64,000 nt of DNA from Azolla caroliniana (lineage: Eukaryota > Polypodiophyta). The notes beneath the pieces were generated by a model. The model saw nothing but the letters and a program-made list of their open reading frames with translations, made no database searches and had not been told where the DNA came from. The position numbers were made by a program, and so were the translations under genes. This document shows, piece after piece, positions 22,099-33,901 of the stretch. The DNA lies in NCBI GenBank assembly GCA_043228905.1, contig JBHGNT010000016.1, positions 18,786,001 to 18,850,000 on the forward strand, in the 5' to 3' direction. Positions within the stretch are counted from its first letter, which is position 1, and each line of letters opens with the position of its first letter.

Positions 22099-24000
22099 AA
22101 CAATTCTCTCTATGTTAGAAGCGATTCTGGAAGCTTGATTGTCATCATCCTATACATGGATGATCTAATCATTGGAGGTGAGCATCTAGTCGACATCAAC
22201 AAGGTCAAGTCCCTCTTCTCTAGCAAATTCAAGATGACGAAAATGAAAGAGCTTCACTACTTCCTAGGTATGGAAGTAATTCGGACTCTAGTCGACATTA
22301 TGATCTCCCAACGGCACTACATCCTCAACTTGTTATACAACTTCGGGATGACTAAGTGCAAATCTATGGCAACTCCTCTTGATCGAAACCTGAAACTAGA
22401 TGTTGACTCCGGCATAGAAGAGTGTGAGCGAACTCACTATTGTCAGCTAGTCGGTAGCCTAATCTACCTCACCATTGCTCAACCCGACCTTAATTATTCG
22501 ATCTAACATCTGAACCAATTCATGTACGCACCTCACGATATCCATCTGGACTGCTCGGAGCGAGTACTCAAGTATGTAAGTGGGACAATGGATTATGACA
22601 TCCTCTACAAATCGGCCACACCAATTCGATTTGAGGGGTACACAGATGCCAACCGTGTCGGTTATAAGGCCTATAGACGATCGAACCCCGGATTTGTTTT
22701 CTCCCTCGGCAGTGGAGCAATATCGTGGAGCAGCAAAAAGCAGGTGACATTCACACTTTTTAAGCATTGAGGCCGAATACAAGGGGATACTTAAGAGGAT
22801 GTGAAGTTGTATAGCTCAAGAGGATACTTACGGATCTGGACATCTCCATCAACAACCCAATCTTGCTCTATTGCGACAATCTCAATAGTGTCCATCTTGC
22901 TCGAAACCCCCTCTTCCATGCTCGGACAAACACATCGAGGTGCATTACCACTTCATAGAGGGTGTGTCCTTGTAGGGGATGTCGACCTTCAGCACATTAA
23001 GACCAATCTTCAGATAGCCAACATCTTCACGAACACTTTGGGTACCGACAAGCTTCGGCAATTTTCGACTGAGCTTGGTCTTTCGACCTATGCCTTGCCG
23101 AGCTTGAGGGGGAGTGATGGCCGACCTGACAACTGACTTAGTCATGACATGGTGGAGCTTGAAGGGGCAAGTTGAGAATCAAACTCAACCTAGTCTAATG
23201 TGTGAACAAACCCTTTGAGAATGTATGAGCATTTAAAGGTCAAAGGTCACCAGTGACCACTATGTGTCATAGAATCATATTCTATGACACATAATTAATG
23301 AGGTTCCACATTCCCCATGACACATGAGCTTCTATAGTTACTAGAGAGAGAGTGGTCGTTTTAATGTAGAGAGAGGGTGGATTTATATAAAGCACCCTCC
23401 TTCCTTTGTATTCGTTGGTTGTTTTCTATTGTATTTCTTCCTCCTTGTTAAAATTATTGTCAAAGTGAACGTGCGGAAGCGTTTGACAAACCGGCTCAAC
23501 CGGATAGCAACAGAAGATGAAAGGAAAGCTCAATACACACAGAGAGTACGCGTACGCAAGAGAGACAAAGAGAGAGAGAGTAGAACATAAACTCAATTCA
23601 AAAAAATAACACTCTGAAAACTCTTTGTATATAGAATGTGCTCAAGGAGCACTTTTATACAAGTCCATAAAGGACTGACAGAAGTACTAGTAGGTACTTC
23701 AATGCTCATACGAGCGACTGTCACTGACTCCCAAAAATATGCCTACGTACTAGGCTGGATCTAACGGCCTACCGGTTTCATTCCGATCCGGATTCTAGTT
23801 CCGGATATCATCCGGACATCGATCCGGTTCTCAAATCCGGATACCGATCCAGCTCTGGCTTATTCAGCCGATCCGGATCCGGTTGACCTTGCTCGCTCAA
23901 CAATTATACATTTGAGTTCTTTATTTCCTATCTGTCTTGTGTCTCTTCTCTCCTCTTTCACACACACATCTCTAATCTATTCCGCATAACATAATTACTC
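22099..24000 (+). mobile_element. Copia D, RT to 3' LTR (3' end uncertain)
   Basis: RT resumes at 22103 (SLYVRSDSGS, then ILYMDDLIIGG near 22150-22180) and runs to a stop at 22504. RNase H pieces follow at 22522-22770 (YTDANRVGYKAYRRSNPGF) and 22800-23100 in shifted frames (IANIFT.TLGTDKLRQF). A polypurine tract (CTTGAGGGGGAG) at 23103-23114 marks the start of the 3' LTR at 23115. That LTR has a TATA-like 'tttatataaag' near 23380, and the A-type solo LTR (23458-23902) is inserted in it. The LTR end was not found; about 24000 is an estimate. Confidence 0.75.
23458..23902 (+). repeat. Solo LTR of the copia A family
   Basis: 445 bp, TGTCAAAG...CTCAACA, matching the A1 and A2 LTRs as they lie in this window (gtgcggaagcg near the start, ttgctcgctcaaca at the end). 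Flanked by a perfect ATTAT duplication at 23453-23457 and 23903-23907. Confidence 0.94.
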
Positions 24001-24015
24001 TAGCTACGCATTTAC

Positions 24016-25297
24016 ACATCTCAAGAGTTATTGATTTTGAAAATGATTGTGATTGATTGCAATAGTTCACCAACTTGCATGGAAGAGTCTATCACCTAAG
24101 CCTTAGTGCATCTTTTTGGTAAAAGATTCCACCTAGTCCCCCTTATGTATACTGCGCTAAAATTCCAACTTATAAATTGATTTGCTTCTATATTAAACAA
24201 ATTAACAAAGAAATGTTTCTTTAGCCACGTCTTGTAAGAGGACTACCACAAATGAGACATGACTTGGTTGAACTTTCCAAAAGATGTCTAAGTTTAATGC
24301 ATGATGATTATAAGCTAGATTCAATACATTTCAAAAACTAGCTAGATTCAATGTATTACAAATAGTACCTTGAGTCAACACATTTGAATAGTTACTGAGC
24401 ATATGACACGTGCATCATGTTTAGTGATGACAAATATGTGATAATGACAAGAGACAAGAGGCACATTAAACAATAGGCATCTCATATATGTGTTCCCATC
24501 AACCAGAAATTATTTTAAGTCTTTTTATTGTCTTTGAAGTTTTGGTAGTGATATCAAAACATTGTGTGCACAACACGATGTTCAGTGTCAGTTTTCTAGA
24601 TCTATGTGAATACCAAATATAATTCATCCAGTGATATGTAGTGTTTGTGTTTCATCAACCTCACTAATTTTAATATTCTTCAACTTTTGACATTCTTCAA
24701 TAGCAAAGGGAAGATAAATAATTGTTATATTACATGGTAGGTGTCTTTTTATTGTAGAAACAACGAGAATATCAGTGTCTTGTTCATGACTTGCATTTTG
24801 TATCTACATGCAATAGTGAAAATATATGCTTCAAGAGAGAGGAAGGCTTGGGGGCGGGGGGAGGGGGGGGAGAGGAGAGCGAGATAAGTGGCAATTCCTT
24901 TTTAATGCATAGGAGGTTGCACATCATTGTCAAATTTTGTAAAACATTGAAAACAAATCCAACTCTTTCACTTTTTTATAAGGTAGATTGTGGACTCTCT
25001 TTTTTGGTCCTATGACATGCCCATCAAGAAGCACAATTTGAGTTTATTGCAAGAAACAAAATGCACAAGCAACTAAAAGAAATTGTATTGTTTAGGTAAA
25101 TCACTCATTACTCATAACTTGCACAATGCTCTTATAGATGCAATAGAAATGCTCCTCCTTGCACATAATCTCTCAAATATCCGACAAGCTTATGAAAAAG
25201 GTCAACGCATGTCATGATACTTCAAAAATGCCATACAACATGGACTACCAATATTTGTTCTGACAAATGAAACCCACGAGCCAAGTAATTGTTCATC
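24016..25297. repeat. Dispersed repeat segment A, first copy
   Basis: About 1.28 kb that recurs in the same orientation at 31549-33073 with scattered substitutions and indels, starting 'acatctcaagag.tattgat' and ending 'gccaagtaa.tgttcatc'. No coding frame. Contains a G-rich run at about 24851-24872. Confidence 0.85.
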
Positions 25298-25298
25298 G

Positions 25299-25672
25299 TC
25301 TGGAAGTGTGTGCGGCATGCCTTAAAATGTGAGGATGCTATAGGTAGGCATGAACTTAGGGACAAATTCTAAAGGCTACTTTTGATGGTTTAAAGGGTGG
25401 GATATAAGAGGGAAACCAGATATCCAAATAAAACTTGGGACAAACCCATAGGAACCTATGAAACATGTGGCCATCTGTTGAGCCTAAAGAGTTGGGCAAC
25501 ATAATCAGTTTCTTGCTTTATAATTTGTCCATAAAGTTACGTTTATACTTCTTTTCATCTGACTCCTAATCCTCTCCTCTATAATCTTCATCAAAATCGT
25601 CTTTAAAGTCCCATTAGGTTGTTGTCTACGCCAACCCCTTGCCCTAAAAATAGTAGGTCTTACTTTCCTCGT
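25299..25672. repeat. Dispersed repeat segment B, first copy
   Basis: About 370 bp matching 30112-30511 (ggaagtgtg.gcggcatgcc ... cgccaacccctt). Here it follows segment A directly; at the other locus it precedes it. Confidence 0.82.
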
Positions 25673-25699
25673 TATGGCATGGTAGACTATTGCACTTGA

Positions 25700-26690
25700 G
25701 AAAAACTAGCATCATGTAGTTATCTAAGACTACTTAGATCTCTTCTATTTTGACCATCAATTTTGTGGCCATTTCCAATACTGTAAACATACTACATCAC
25801 CTCACTTGACTAGCACACAAAGAATCTAAACCTCTCAATTTAGTTCATTCCGACTTTTGTGGACCCACGCCACATCAATGGTGCCTCATAATTCCTTACG
25901 TGTATCGATGATCTAACCTAGAAGGTGTTGGTCTACTTGATGAGGACCAAAGACAAAGCCTTTGCTTCTTCCTATATTATTTGCAATGGTTGAGAATCAG
26001 ATAGACCGAAGTCTAAAATGCTTGCGATTTGATAATGGGGAAGAGTATAAATAAGATGGATCAATAGTTTTTTGCAAACAAAGAGGTACCCAATGTGAAT
26101 TAACCACACCCTATAGTCCAAAGTAGAATGGCATCACTAAAAACATCAACCGAGTAATTCAAGAAAGAATTAAACATTGACATGATGAAGCACTTCAATC
26201 TATCTTATGTTTCTAGTATGAGGCTATACTCACTACAATGCACACAATTAACATCAAGATAACTTGCAAGAGCTCCAAACTAGTCTTAAGTACATGGCCA
26301 TGTTAGACAGGAATACAACATCCATTTAACCATCAGTTTCATCTTTAGAAATTAGGAAGTCCTCACCGCTGAGAAAAAACCTGACTGACTACATGAAATT
26401 GTTTCTCTATGCGCCTACTTGAGGCCATTTAGACTCTTCTTGAGTTGGCAAACTAGATGTTCCTAGCAAGATGACGTGAAACCTTTTGGTGTGCACCTTA
26501 TATATTTCTTTGTCTAGATCACCATAGAGGAAGGTCGTAGAAGAAGCTTCAAGTCCCCAACAACTAATAGCTCAATAAGAATCAACAGGTTGTCATTTTC
26601 ACCACCTATGAAAAGATCTCCTCAAAATCGACTCTTGGGCATTGTGGTTCTAATTCCTTGCACCTTTGTTATGTACGTGTTAACTTATTA
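25700..26690 (+). pseudogene. Heavily decayed copia integrase remnant
   Basis: Plus-strand conceptual reading across frameshifts gives copia integrase marks: a zinc-region/DFCGP-like start near 25850, LRFDNGEEYK near 26020, ELTTPYSPK-NGI near 26095-26130, NRVIQERIK, and TMHTINIKI near 26240. The many stops and shifts show it is old. It belongs to none of the A, C or D families by eye. Confidence 0.6.
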
Positions 26691-27226
26691 TCTAATTGAT
26701 GTCCCTTACCATTTTTAATGACTAGGATAAACAAGGTTGCATCTAACTTGTATAATGATTAAACTTGCATATGTGCAATGTGCAAAGAAGAGGTACACAA
26801 TCTTCATATTATGAAGGCATAAATCTTGTGAAATTCGGAAGGTTAACACACTTTTGTACCTATGTAAAATGTAATACCTTTCGTATGCAACTCCCAACTT
26901 CACGATCGTACCATAATGAAAAAAGCTTTTGTGCCAACCCACAAATTAGGTCGTTCAACAATCAATGTCAATAAAGGTACAAGTAGGTTGTCCAAAATGG
27001 CTAGCATTGCTAAAGCACACAGACCAAATGATTGGGTATGTACCTTTATTTCATAAAGACTTCAAAAGTTCATTAAAAAGCTTTGAAACTACAAACATGG
27101 GGAACTAATCATTTATTCATAAGATGCGTACATGGATATATAGCATAATTGCACATGAGGGTGAGGCACATTTATATCTAGCAAGGAGCTTTAGAGAGGG
27201 ATAAGGTATGAAATGTCTTGAAGATT
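26691..27226. other. No gene recognised; 3' flank of the reductase gene
   Basis: AT-rich, no supported coding frame. The part nearest 27226 is presumably 3' UTR of the minus-strand gene; no clear polyadenylation signal was assigned. Confidence 0.4.
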
Positions 27227-27845
27227 TTAAACGAATCGGTCAAGATAGTCATCAGCAGAAGTATACTTGACATCAGGGTAGAGTGAGGTAGCCTCGACAT
27301 CATTGGGTCCAAGATCGAAATTTGTTTGCTCCCCTTTGAAGACAATGCTATGCAAAATAGATGGAAAAATGTTCCCTGGGAATGGAGTACCTACAATGGG
27401 CCAACATCACGTCATTTGAACGTTTTACTAAACGGAAACACACAAAAGTGAGAGTAAAAAATTTAGAGAAAAAAAAAACGCGTTTAGGGGCATACCCTCG
27501 ATCTTCTTCACATATTCTTCCTCAGTCACAGTTATTTTCTCCACGGTTTTTCCGATTTTCTTTTCCCACTTGTCAACCAGCTCGTTCAAGGTAACGATAT
27601 TTGCCGATGGCCGAATGTGGAGGGTCTTATTCACGGCTCTCGGATCGAATGCAGCTTTGATTGTGTAGGTTCCGATGTCTTCCTCGTGGGCAGCAATAAC
27701 TTGAAAAAGGAGTGAAGTAATAACATTGATATGAGATTTCTTACAAATAACATTGATATGCATGACATTTCTTAGGGCCATCCATGGATATTTCTTTCCT
27801 TCATACATACATATACATACATACATATAGATACATACATATACA

Positions 27846-27910
<65 letters not shown>

Positions 27911-29555
27911 TTCTCCATAGATATATGGAACTTCTTATTCAATAACATAGCTATCTATATGTATATGCCACTTTTTTGCCTCAGTTGATATGGGCATTTC
28001 TTCTTCTCTATGGATATAAAAGACAGATGGATTCTTTCTCTCTTAATAGGAGGTTGGATTTCCCATTTGTGGAAACAATTTTGACAATAAATGTGACATT
28101 TTTATTCTTTTGTTTTTACCTTTCACATCGCCACTTCCATAGATTGTAACTTTGTCTCTTGGAGGGGATGTATGGCCTTCCTGGAGGAGATTTGATAGGA
28201 AATAGCCGGCAAAGCCATTGGAAACAACATATGTGTAGGGTATGCCAGCATCCTCGATGCTCCTTCGGACTTCTACTTTCGCGTGGAACAGGCTTCGGGC
28301 AGGTTCCAAGGAATTTGTACGATCGACATCGTTGCCAAACTCCGATGGGAGAAACCTCTATGCCATCAATGTGAACCCCATTTAACAATGAAATTTGAGG
28401 ACATCACATTTCCAGAATAAATGATACAATGGTAATCAAAGGCATAATGTTTAAAACCAATGTACAAACATTCAAGAGCACCAGAATTTCCAAATAGAAT
28501 GGAGAGAAATCGCAATTCAAGCCCACACTGTAACAATATGTCATAAAAGCAATGCAATTCGAAGGCATAAAAGTTTTCCGAATGGGATTACAAGAAAGTG
28601 CAATTCAAAAAGTCCATACTTGCAATGCAATGCCACAAGTTTTCATAAAAGCAGTGTGATTCATAGGCATAAAATGTCTAGATATGACCACAAATAGCAA
28701 TGAGCAATTCAAATTTCAGACCTTGATCGTGCCAGCTTCTTTGATGGCGTCAAGGACCTTGAGCTGATCCTTGAGCTGAGCTCCCCCAACAGCAGAGATG
28801 ACCACATCCACTTGCTTAAATGCGGCTACAAGGCTCTCATGATCATCCAAAGAACCCTAAAAAACAAATCAGAGAAGAAAAAAGGGGAACATTAGGTGTT
28901 CTGTCTTAGGAACAACTCCGAAATAATGCTCAATTTTTGTCTTTACCCGACCATTTTTCACTGTTTCCACAAAATGCCTCAGGTCAAATCTCAAGAAGAA
29001 AGAAAGAAATGGAGATGATATTGTTTTCCATATGATTGCTTAGACAAGACAGGGGATTTAGCAAGACATGGTTAGGGGAATGTTGGGGAAGTAGATTCAA
29101 TCTGTTCTATTAGATCTATGCGGAGCATGTTATGCCACAAAACCTTAAAGTACCAGAAAAGAAATGGAACCTATTTCCTCAGTTTGATCAAATATAAGAA
29201 ACCTTAGGACCACAAAGGAACCCTCATGAAAGTAACCCTAGCTACCATCAGATTGGGATGGCATACTAGAAGAAAACAATCAAATGAAAAGAAAGAAGAG
29301 TGAGTGACTAACAATTAAAAGAAGGAATCAGAGATGCATGGTGAGAGGGAGGGGATTTGTTACCTGGAGGATGGTGATGCCTGCGGATTGGAGGGATTGG
29401 ACAATGTCAGGTTTGGAGGCGATGGTGGAGGGTCTGATGAGGGCGAAGGTGGGATGGCCCAAGGATGCCCCTGCAAGGGCTATGAACTTCCCGATGTAGC
29501 CTGTGGCGCCCAGAACCAGGACTCTTTTGCTCTCCTCTGCTCCATCTCCTGCCAT
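27227..29555 (-). CDS. PCBER / isoflavone-reductase-like NAD(P)H reductase, 5 exons
   Basis: Exons on the minus strand: 29555-29364, 28856-28722, 28357-28120, 27699-27496, 27390-27227, all with GT-AG introns. Together 933 nt, 310 residues, the usual length for phenylcoumaran benzylic ether reductase and isoflavone-reductase-like proteins. Seen: N-terminal NADPH-binding GATGYIGK (GxxGxxG) after [20 protein letters not shown], the conserved Lys in [22 protein letters not shown], and a C-terminus ending DDYLDRFV. These are cytosolic NADPH-dependent enzymes of phenylpropanoid/lignan metabolism that reduce benzylic ethers, isoflavones or related substrates. Motifs cannot fix the substrate (eugenol synthase-like activity is also possible). 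No disabling change was seen. Start ATG 29553-29555 gives the family's short N-terminus. Intron 3 holds microsatellites (27799-27905). Confidence 0.9.
27799..27905. repeat. (ATAC)n / (AT)n microsatellite in intron 3
   Basis: Runs of catacata units followed by (AT)n within the intron between exons 3 and 4 of the reductase gene. Confidence 0.95.
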
Positions 29556-29639
29556 ATCTCTCTGTCTCTCTCTGTCTCTGAGAAATCAAAGCTCAAGTCT
29601 CAGAATCAGAACACAGTGGGAGAAGAAGAAGGAGGGGGT

Positions 29640-29693
29640 ATATATATATATATATGTATATATATGGGTATATATATATAATATATATATAAA
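29640..29693. repeat. (TA)n-rich stretch upstream of the reductase gene
   Basis: Interrupted TATATA runs 85-140 bp upstream of the ATG. On the minus strand it could supply TATA-like sequence, but no single promoter element stands out. Confidence 0.8.
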
Positions 29694-29878
29694 GGCTAGA
29701 TTTAGTTCTTACACAAATGAATGTATTTGTTTTAGTTTGTTGTGTGGAATACAAATGAATGAATGTATGTATCTGCTTTCTCCCCATGTTTTGTCTTTGT
29801 CTGAATGTTCGTCGAGGAATTGGGTTGTCTGCATTGGTTTCGGTTGTGTGCGTACGTACGTACGTGTGTCGGTTTAAG

Positions 29879-29898
29879 TTGTGTGTGTGTGTGTGTGG
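29879..29898. repeat. (GT)n microsatellite
   Basis: Ten GT units, preceded by a short (GTAC)n run near 29851-29863. Confidence 0.9.
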
Positions 29899-30111
29899 TC
29901 TCTGCGTCTCTTGGGTTCGGTCGGGTTTGGATCGGGCTGGTATACCATGTCTTCTTTCCCAAGTGCTCGTGTCTGACTTGCAATGAATCCACCTTTCTTT
30001 GTATGCTTATGGCAAACCTTTCCTCATCCAGTTCCGCCTTAAAATGTATCTACTTGGATGGGATCAGGGTGTTTGTACGCTAATTGGCTTGTCGTCATCA
30101 CATTCGTGCTT

Positions 30112-30511
30112 GTTTGGAAGTGTGCGCGGCATGCCTTAAAAATGTGCGGATGTTATAGGTAAGCTTGAACTTAGGAACAAATTCTAAATGCTACTTTCGA
30201 TGGGTTTAAAGGGCGTGATATAAGCGGGAAACCAGATATCATAATAAAACTTAGGACAAACCCATAAGAACCTATGAAACATGGCAACATACGGCCATCT
30301 GTTGAGCCAAAGGAGTTGGGCAGGAGGATAATCGGTTTCTTGCTTTACAAATTGTCCATGCAATTATGTCTGCAATGCTTGGATTGAGTTTATCATCCCG
30401 ACTCCTAATTTGCTCCTCTATAATCTTCATCAAAATCATCTCTAAAGTCCCATTAGTTGTTGTCTACGCCAACCCCTTGGCCTGAAAATAGTAGGCTTAC
30501 TTTCATCGTCT
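30112..30511. repeat. Dispersed repeat segment B, second copy
   Basis: Same orientation as 25299-25672, with small indels (e.g. an extra 'aacatacgg' region). Confidence 0.82.
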
Positions 30512-31548
30512 ATAATGATTTCGTGTATGCTTGGTATCCCAAGTCTTTTTTATGTTCCCATAACTTCAAGAATGAGTTGGAAAAACCAAAGGGAAATTCT
30601 AGAGAGACAGAAAAAAGGGGAATCATACTATTGAATCAAAGAGAAACTCTTAGGAGCTTGTGAGGAGGAATTAGATATATGTGTAACCTAGCAAGGTGTC
30701 ATGTCCATCATTTGCATTGGCGTTTTATCGCTTGGGACTATTTATCCCCATAATGCTAGATGCATCTAGATAGAGGTGAGGAGTGTCATGAGAACCCTCA
30801 TCCCTCGTTGATTTTGCAGTGACCCCATAGTATATCATAGTCCATATGCTACTATATTCTGACTTTGTAATTATACATTACTATTTACGAAAAAAGAAAA
30901 TGGTGACAATCTCATTTAAAGAGTAATCCTATTGTTCTGATTCTTTATTGGCGTGGATGTGTTAATGTCATGATCATAAAACAAATTTACAAGGAGCACA
31001 TTCACATATGCATGACCACAAACAGTTACAATGAAGAGGTTTCATAATGAGCACAACATCAAACCAAGTGTTCAAGACTCAAATTCTATGAATGTTGTAA
31101 AGCACTCGGTTTGCCACTATGCCATCATGTATTTGAAACTTCATCATTTCAACATAGTCATCAAGGTGAATCCATATCACAATTTTAATTAAATGATCTG
31201 TTGGTTTCATAATGTGATTTGGAGTTGTTGTATTTGTTTTTTTTTTCCAAAAAAGGAGTTGCTTTCTCATTAGTTAGGAGAGATTTTTACAGAAAGACTA
31301 TACAAGTATATAAATCAGGTAATCACCTCTCGATCAAGTTCAGAGAATATAAGACTACGTACATACTCTTACTTTCTACTTAATGTAAGTAGGTATCTAG
31401 AGCTGTAAACTAGTGGCAATCATTGTCGACTAGCACAAGCCAAATCCTCTGGCCTTCAACGAAGGGAGGGTTTACCTAAACCCTGCATTTGTTTTACTTC
31501 ATGTCATGTCCCATAACTTTCTTCTTATATATTAACATGGTAATTCTA
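30512..31548. other. No gene recognised
   Basis: AT-rich sequence between repeat segments B and A. A short frame at 30457-30663 has no family marks. Confidence 0.4.
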
Positions 31549-33073
31549 CATCTCAAGAACTATTGATCCTGAAAATAATTTGTGATTGATTGCAATAGTT
31601 CACCCACTTGCATGGGAGATTCTATCACCTAAGCCTTAGTGAATCTTTTGGGTAAAAGATTCCAACCAGACCCCCTTATGTATATTGTGTGCGCGCTAAA
31701 ATTCCAACTTATAAAATGAGTTGCTTTTATATTAAACAAATCAACAAAGAAATGTTGCTTTAGCCACATCTTGTAAGAGGACTACCGCGAAGGAGACACG
31801 ACATAGTTGAACTTTCCAAAAGATGGCTAAGTGTAATGCATTACGATTATAGGCTAGATTCAATGTATTTCAAAAACTAGCCAGATTCAATGTATTAGAA
31901 ATAGTACCTCGAGTCAACACATTTGAATAGTTAGTGAGCATACCACACATACTGCATGTTTCGTGATGACAAATATGTGATAATGACAAGAGACAAGAGG
32001 CACATTAAACATTACGTATCTCATATATGTGTTCCCATCAACTAGAAATTATTTTAAGTCTTTTTATTTGTCTTTGAAGTTTTGATACTAATTTCAAAAC
32101 ATTGTGTGCAACAACATGGTGTCAAATGCCAGTTTTCTAGCTCTAGGTGAATACCAAATATAATTCATTTAGTGATATGTAATATTTGAATAGTTAATGA
32201 GCATATTGCACATAGTCCATGTTTCGTGATGACAAATATGTGATAATAATGAGAGACAAGAGGCACATTAAACAATACGTATCTCATATGTGTTCCCATC
32301 AACTATAAATTATTTTAAGTCTTCTTATTAGTCGTTGAAGTTTTGATAGTGATTTCAAAACATTGTATGCAACAACATGGTGTCAAGTGCTAGTTTTCTA
32401 GCTCTATGTGAATACCGAATATAATTCATCTAGTGATGTGTATTGTTTGTGTTTCATCAACCTCACTAATTTTAATTTTCTTAAAAAATTGACATTCTTC
32501 AATAGCAAAGGGAATACAAATCATTGTTATATTAAAGCTTAGGTGACTTTTTAATGTAGAAGCTCGAACGAGAATATCCATGTCTTGCATTTTGTATCTA
32601 CATGCAATAGTGAAAGTATATGCTTCAACAAAGAGGAAGGCGGGGGCAGGAGAGCGAGATAAGTGATAGTTCCTTTTTTGTGCATAGGAGGTTGCATCTC
32701 ATTGTCAGATTTTGTAAAACATCGAAAACAAATCCAACTCTTTCACTTTTTTATAAGGTAGATCGTGGACGCTTTTTTTTAGTCCCATGACTTGCCCATC
32801 AAGAATCACAATTTGAGCTTAGTGCAAGAAATGAAGAGTGCAAGCAACTAAAAGAAATTGTATTTTTCAAGTAAATCGCTCGTTACTCATAACTTGCACA
32901 ATGCTCTTATAGATGCAATAGAAATGCTTCTCCTTGCGCATAATCTCTCGAATATCCGACAAGCTTATGAAAAAGGTCAACACATGTCATGATACTTCAA
33001 AAAGGCCATACAACATGCACTACCAATATTTGTTCTAACAAATGAAACCCACAAGCCAAGTAACTGTTCATCC
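31549..33073. repeat. Dispersed repeat segment A, second copy
   Basis: Matches 24016-25297. It is longer because of an internal tandem duplication of about 263 bp (units from 31925 and from 32188, each starting gaatagtta.tgagcata). Confidence 0.85.
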
Positions 33074-33901
33074 TAAATGTCTTTTACATGTTTCCACAAA
33101 CATAATCATAGTTAAAACCCTCACCATATTTTGTTCCCATCTCTCTACTTCTCATTATCACACCATGTTATTACACATACACGCACCCAATCTTCCAAGT
33201 ATCGTCCCTCGACTAGTAAATCTTAAAAATGGGGCCTTCCCATTCTACACATATTTAAATTTTGGTGATTTTAACACCATAACCATTCTATAGCACAACT
33301 ACCAAGCATAACACCATTATAAGAGGAGTTAGCATTGGCACAGATATATGTATGTGGTTAAAATATTGACAATATTTGACCTCCAATGAATCATATCATC
33401 TACGGTGATACACATCCAAACATGTACACAAACACATACCTACACAAATGAAATGTAGAAATGGTTTCTTATTCAAATTATTGCTTGATCTGGTAAAATC
33501 CCATAAACTGTATCACAATATAAAAGCTATGATCTTTAACTCAGCAGGTACTTCGAAACCCGTGAGAAACATTGGCCTCACATGAAAAGCAAGTAGTAAA
33601 AGCCGGATTCATTCAATAGTTCACCCCTCTACAACGATTGGGAGATAATCAGCCTCTACTAATGAAAGGGGGGAAACGATAAGGCATATATATGAGGTCA
33701 GAAATAATTTTTACACCAGTGGGGCATAGCTTCCCTCGAATCTCGAATACAAGTTACTTTCGCAAGAACATGAGAAAAATATAAACGTTGCACATATATA
33801 TATATATATATATATCTCTATCGTGCATTTCCACCATAGCATGAAACTAGGGCCTAAGTACTTCCATCCAATACTACATATATTGTAGACCCTTCCAGAG
33901 G
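33074..33901. other. 3' flank of the ATP sulfurylase gene
   Basis: No coding frame with family marks. An (AT)n run lies at 33798-33821. The last few hundred bases are probably 3' UTR of the minus-strand gene. Confidence 0.4.

Noticed and set aside
23458-23902. Second complete A-family element
   Set aside because: Only one LTR lies between perfect ATTAT duplications, with no internal region: a solo LTR.
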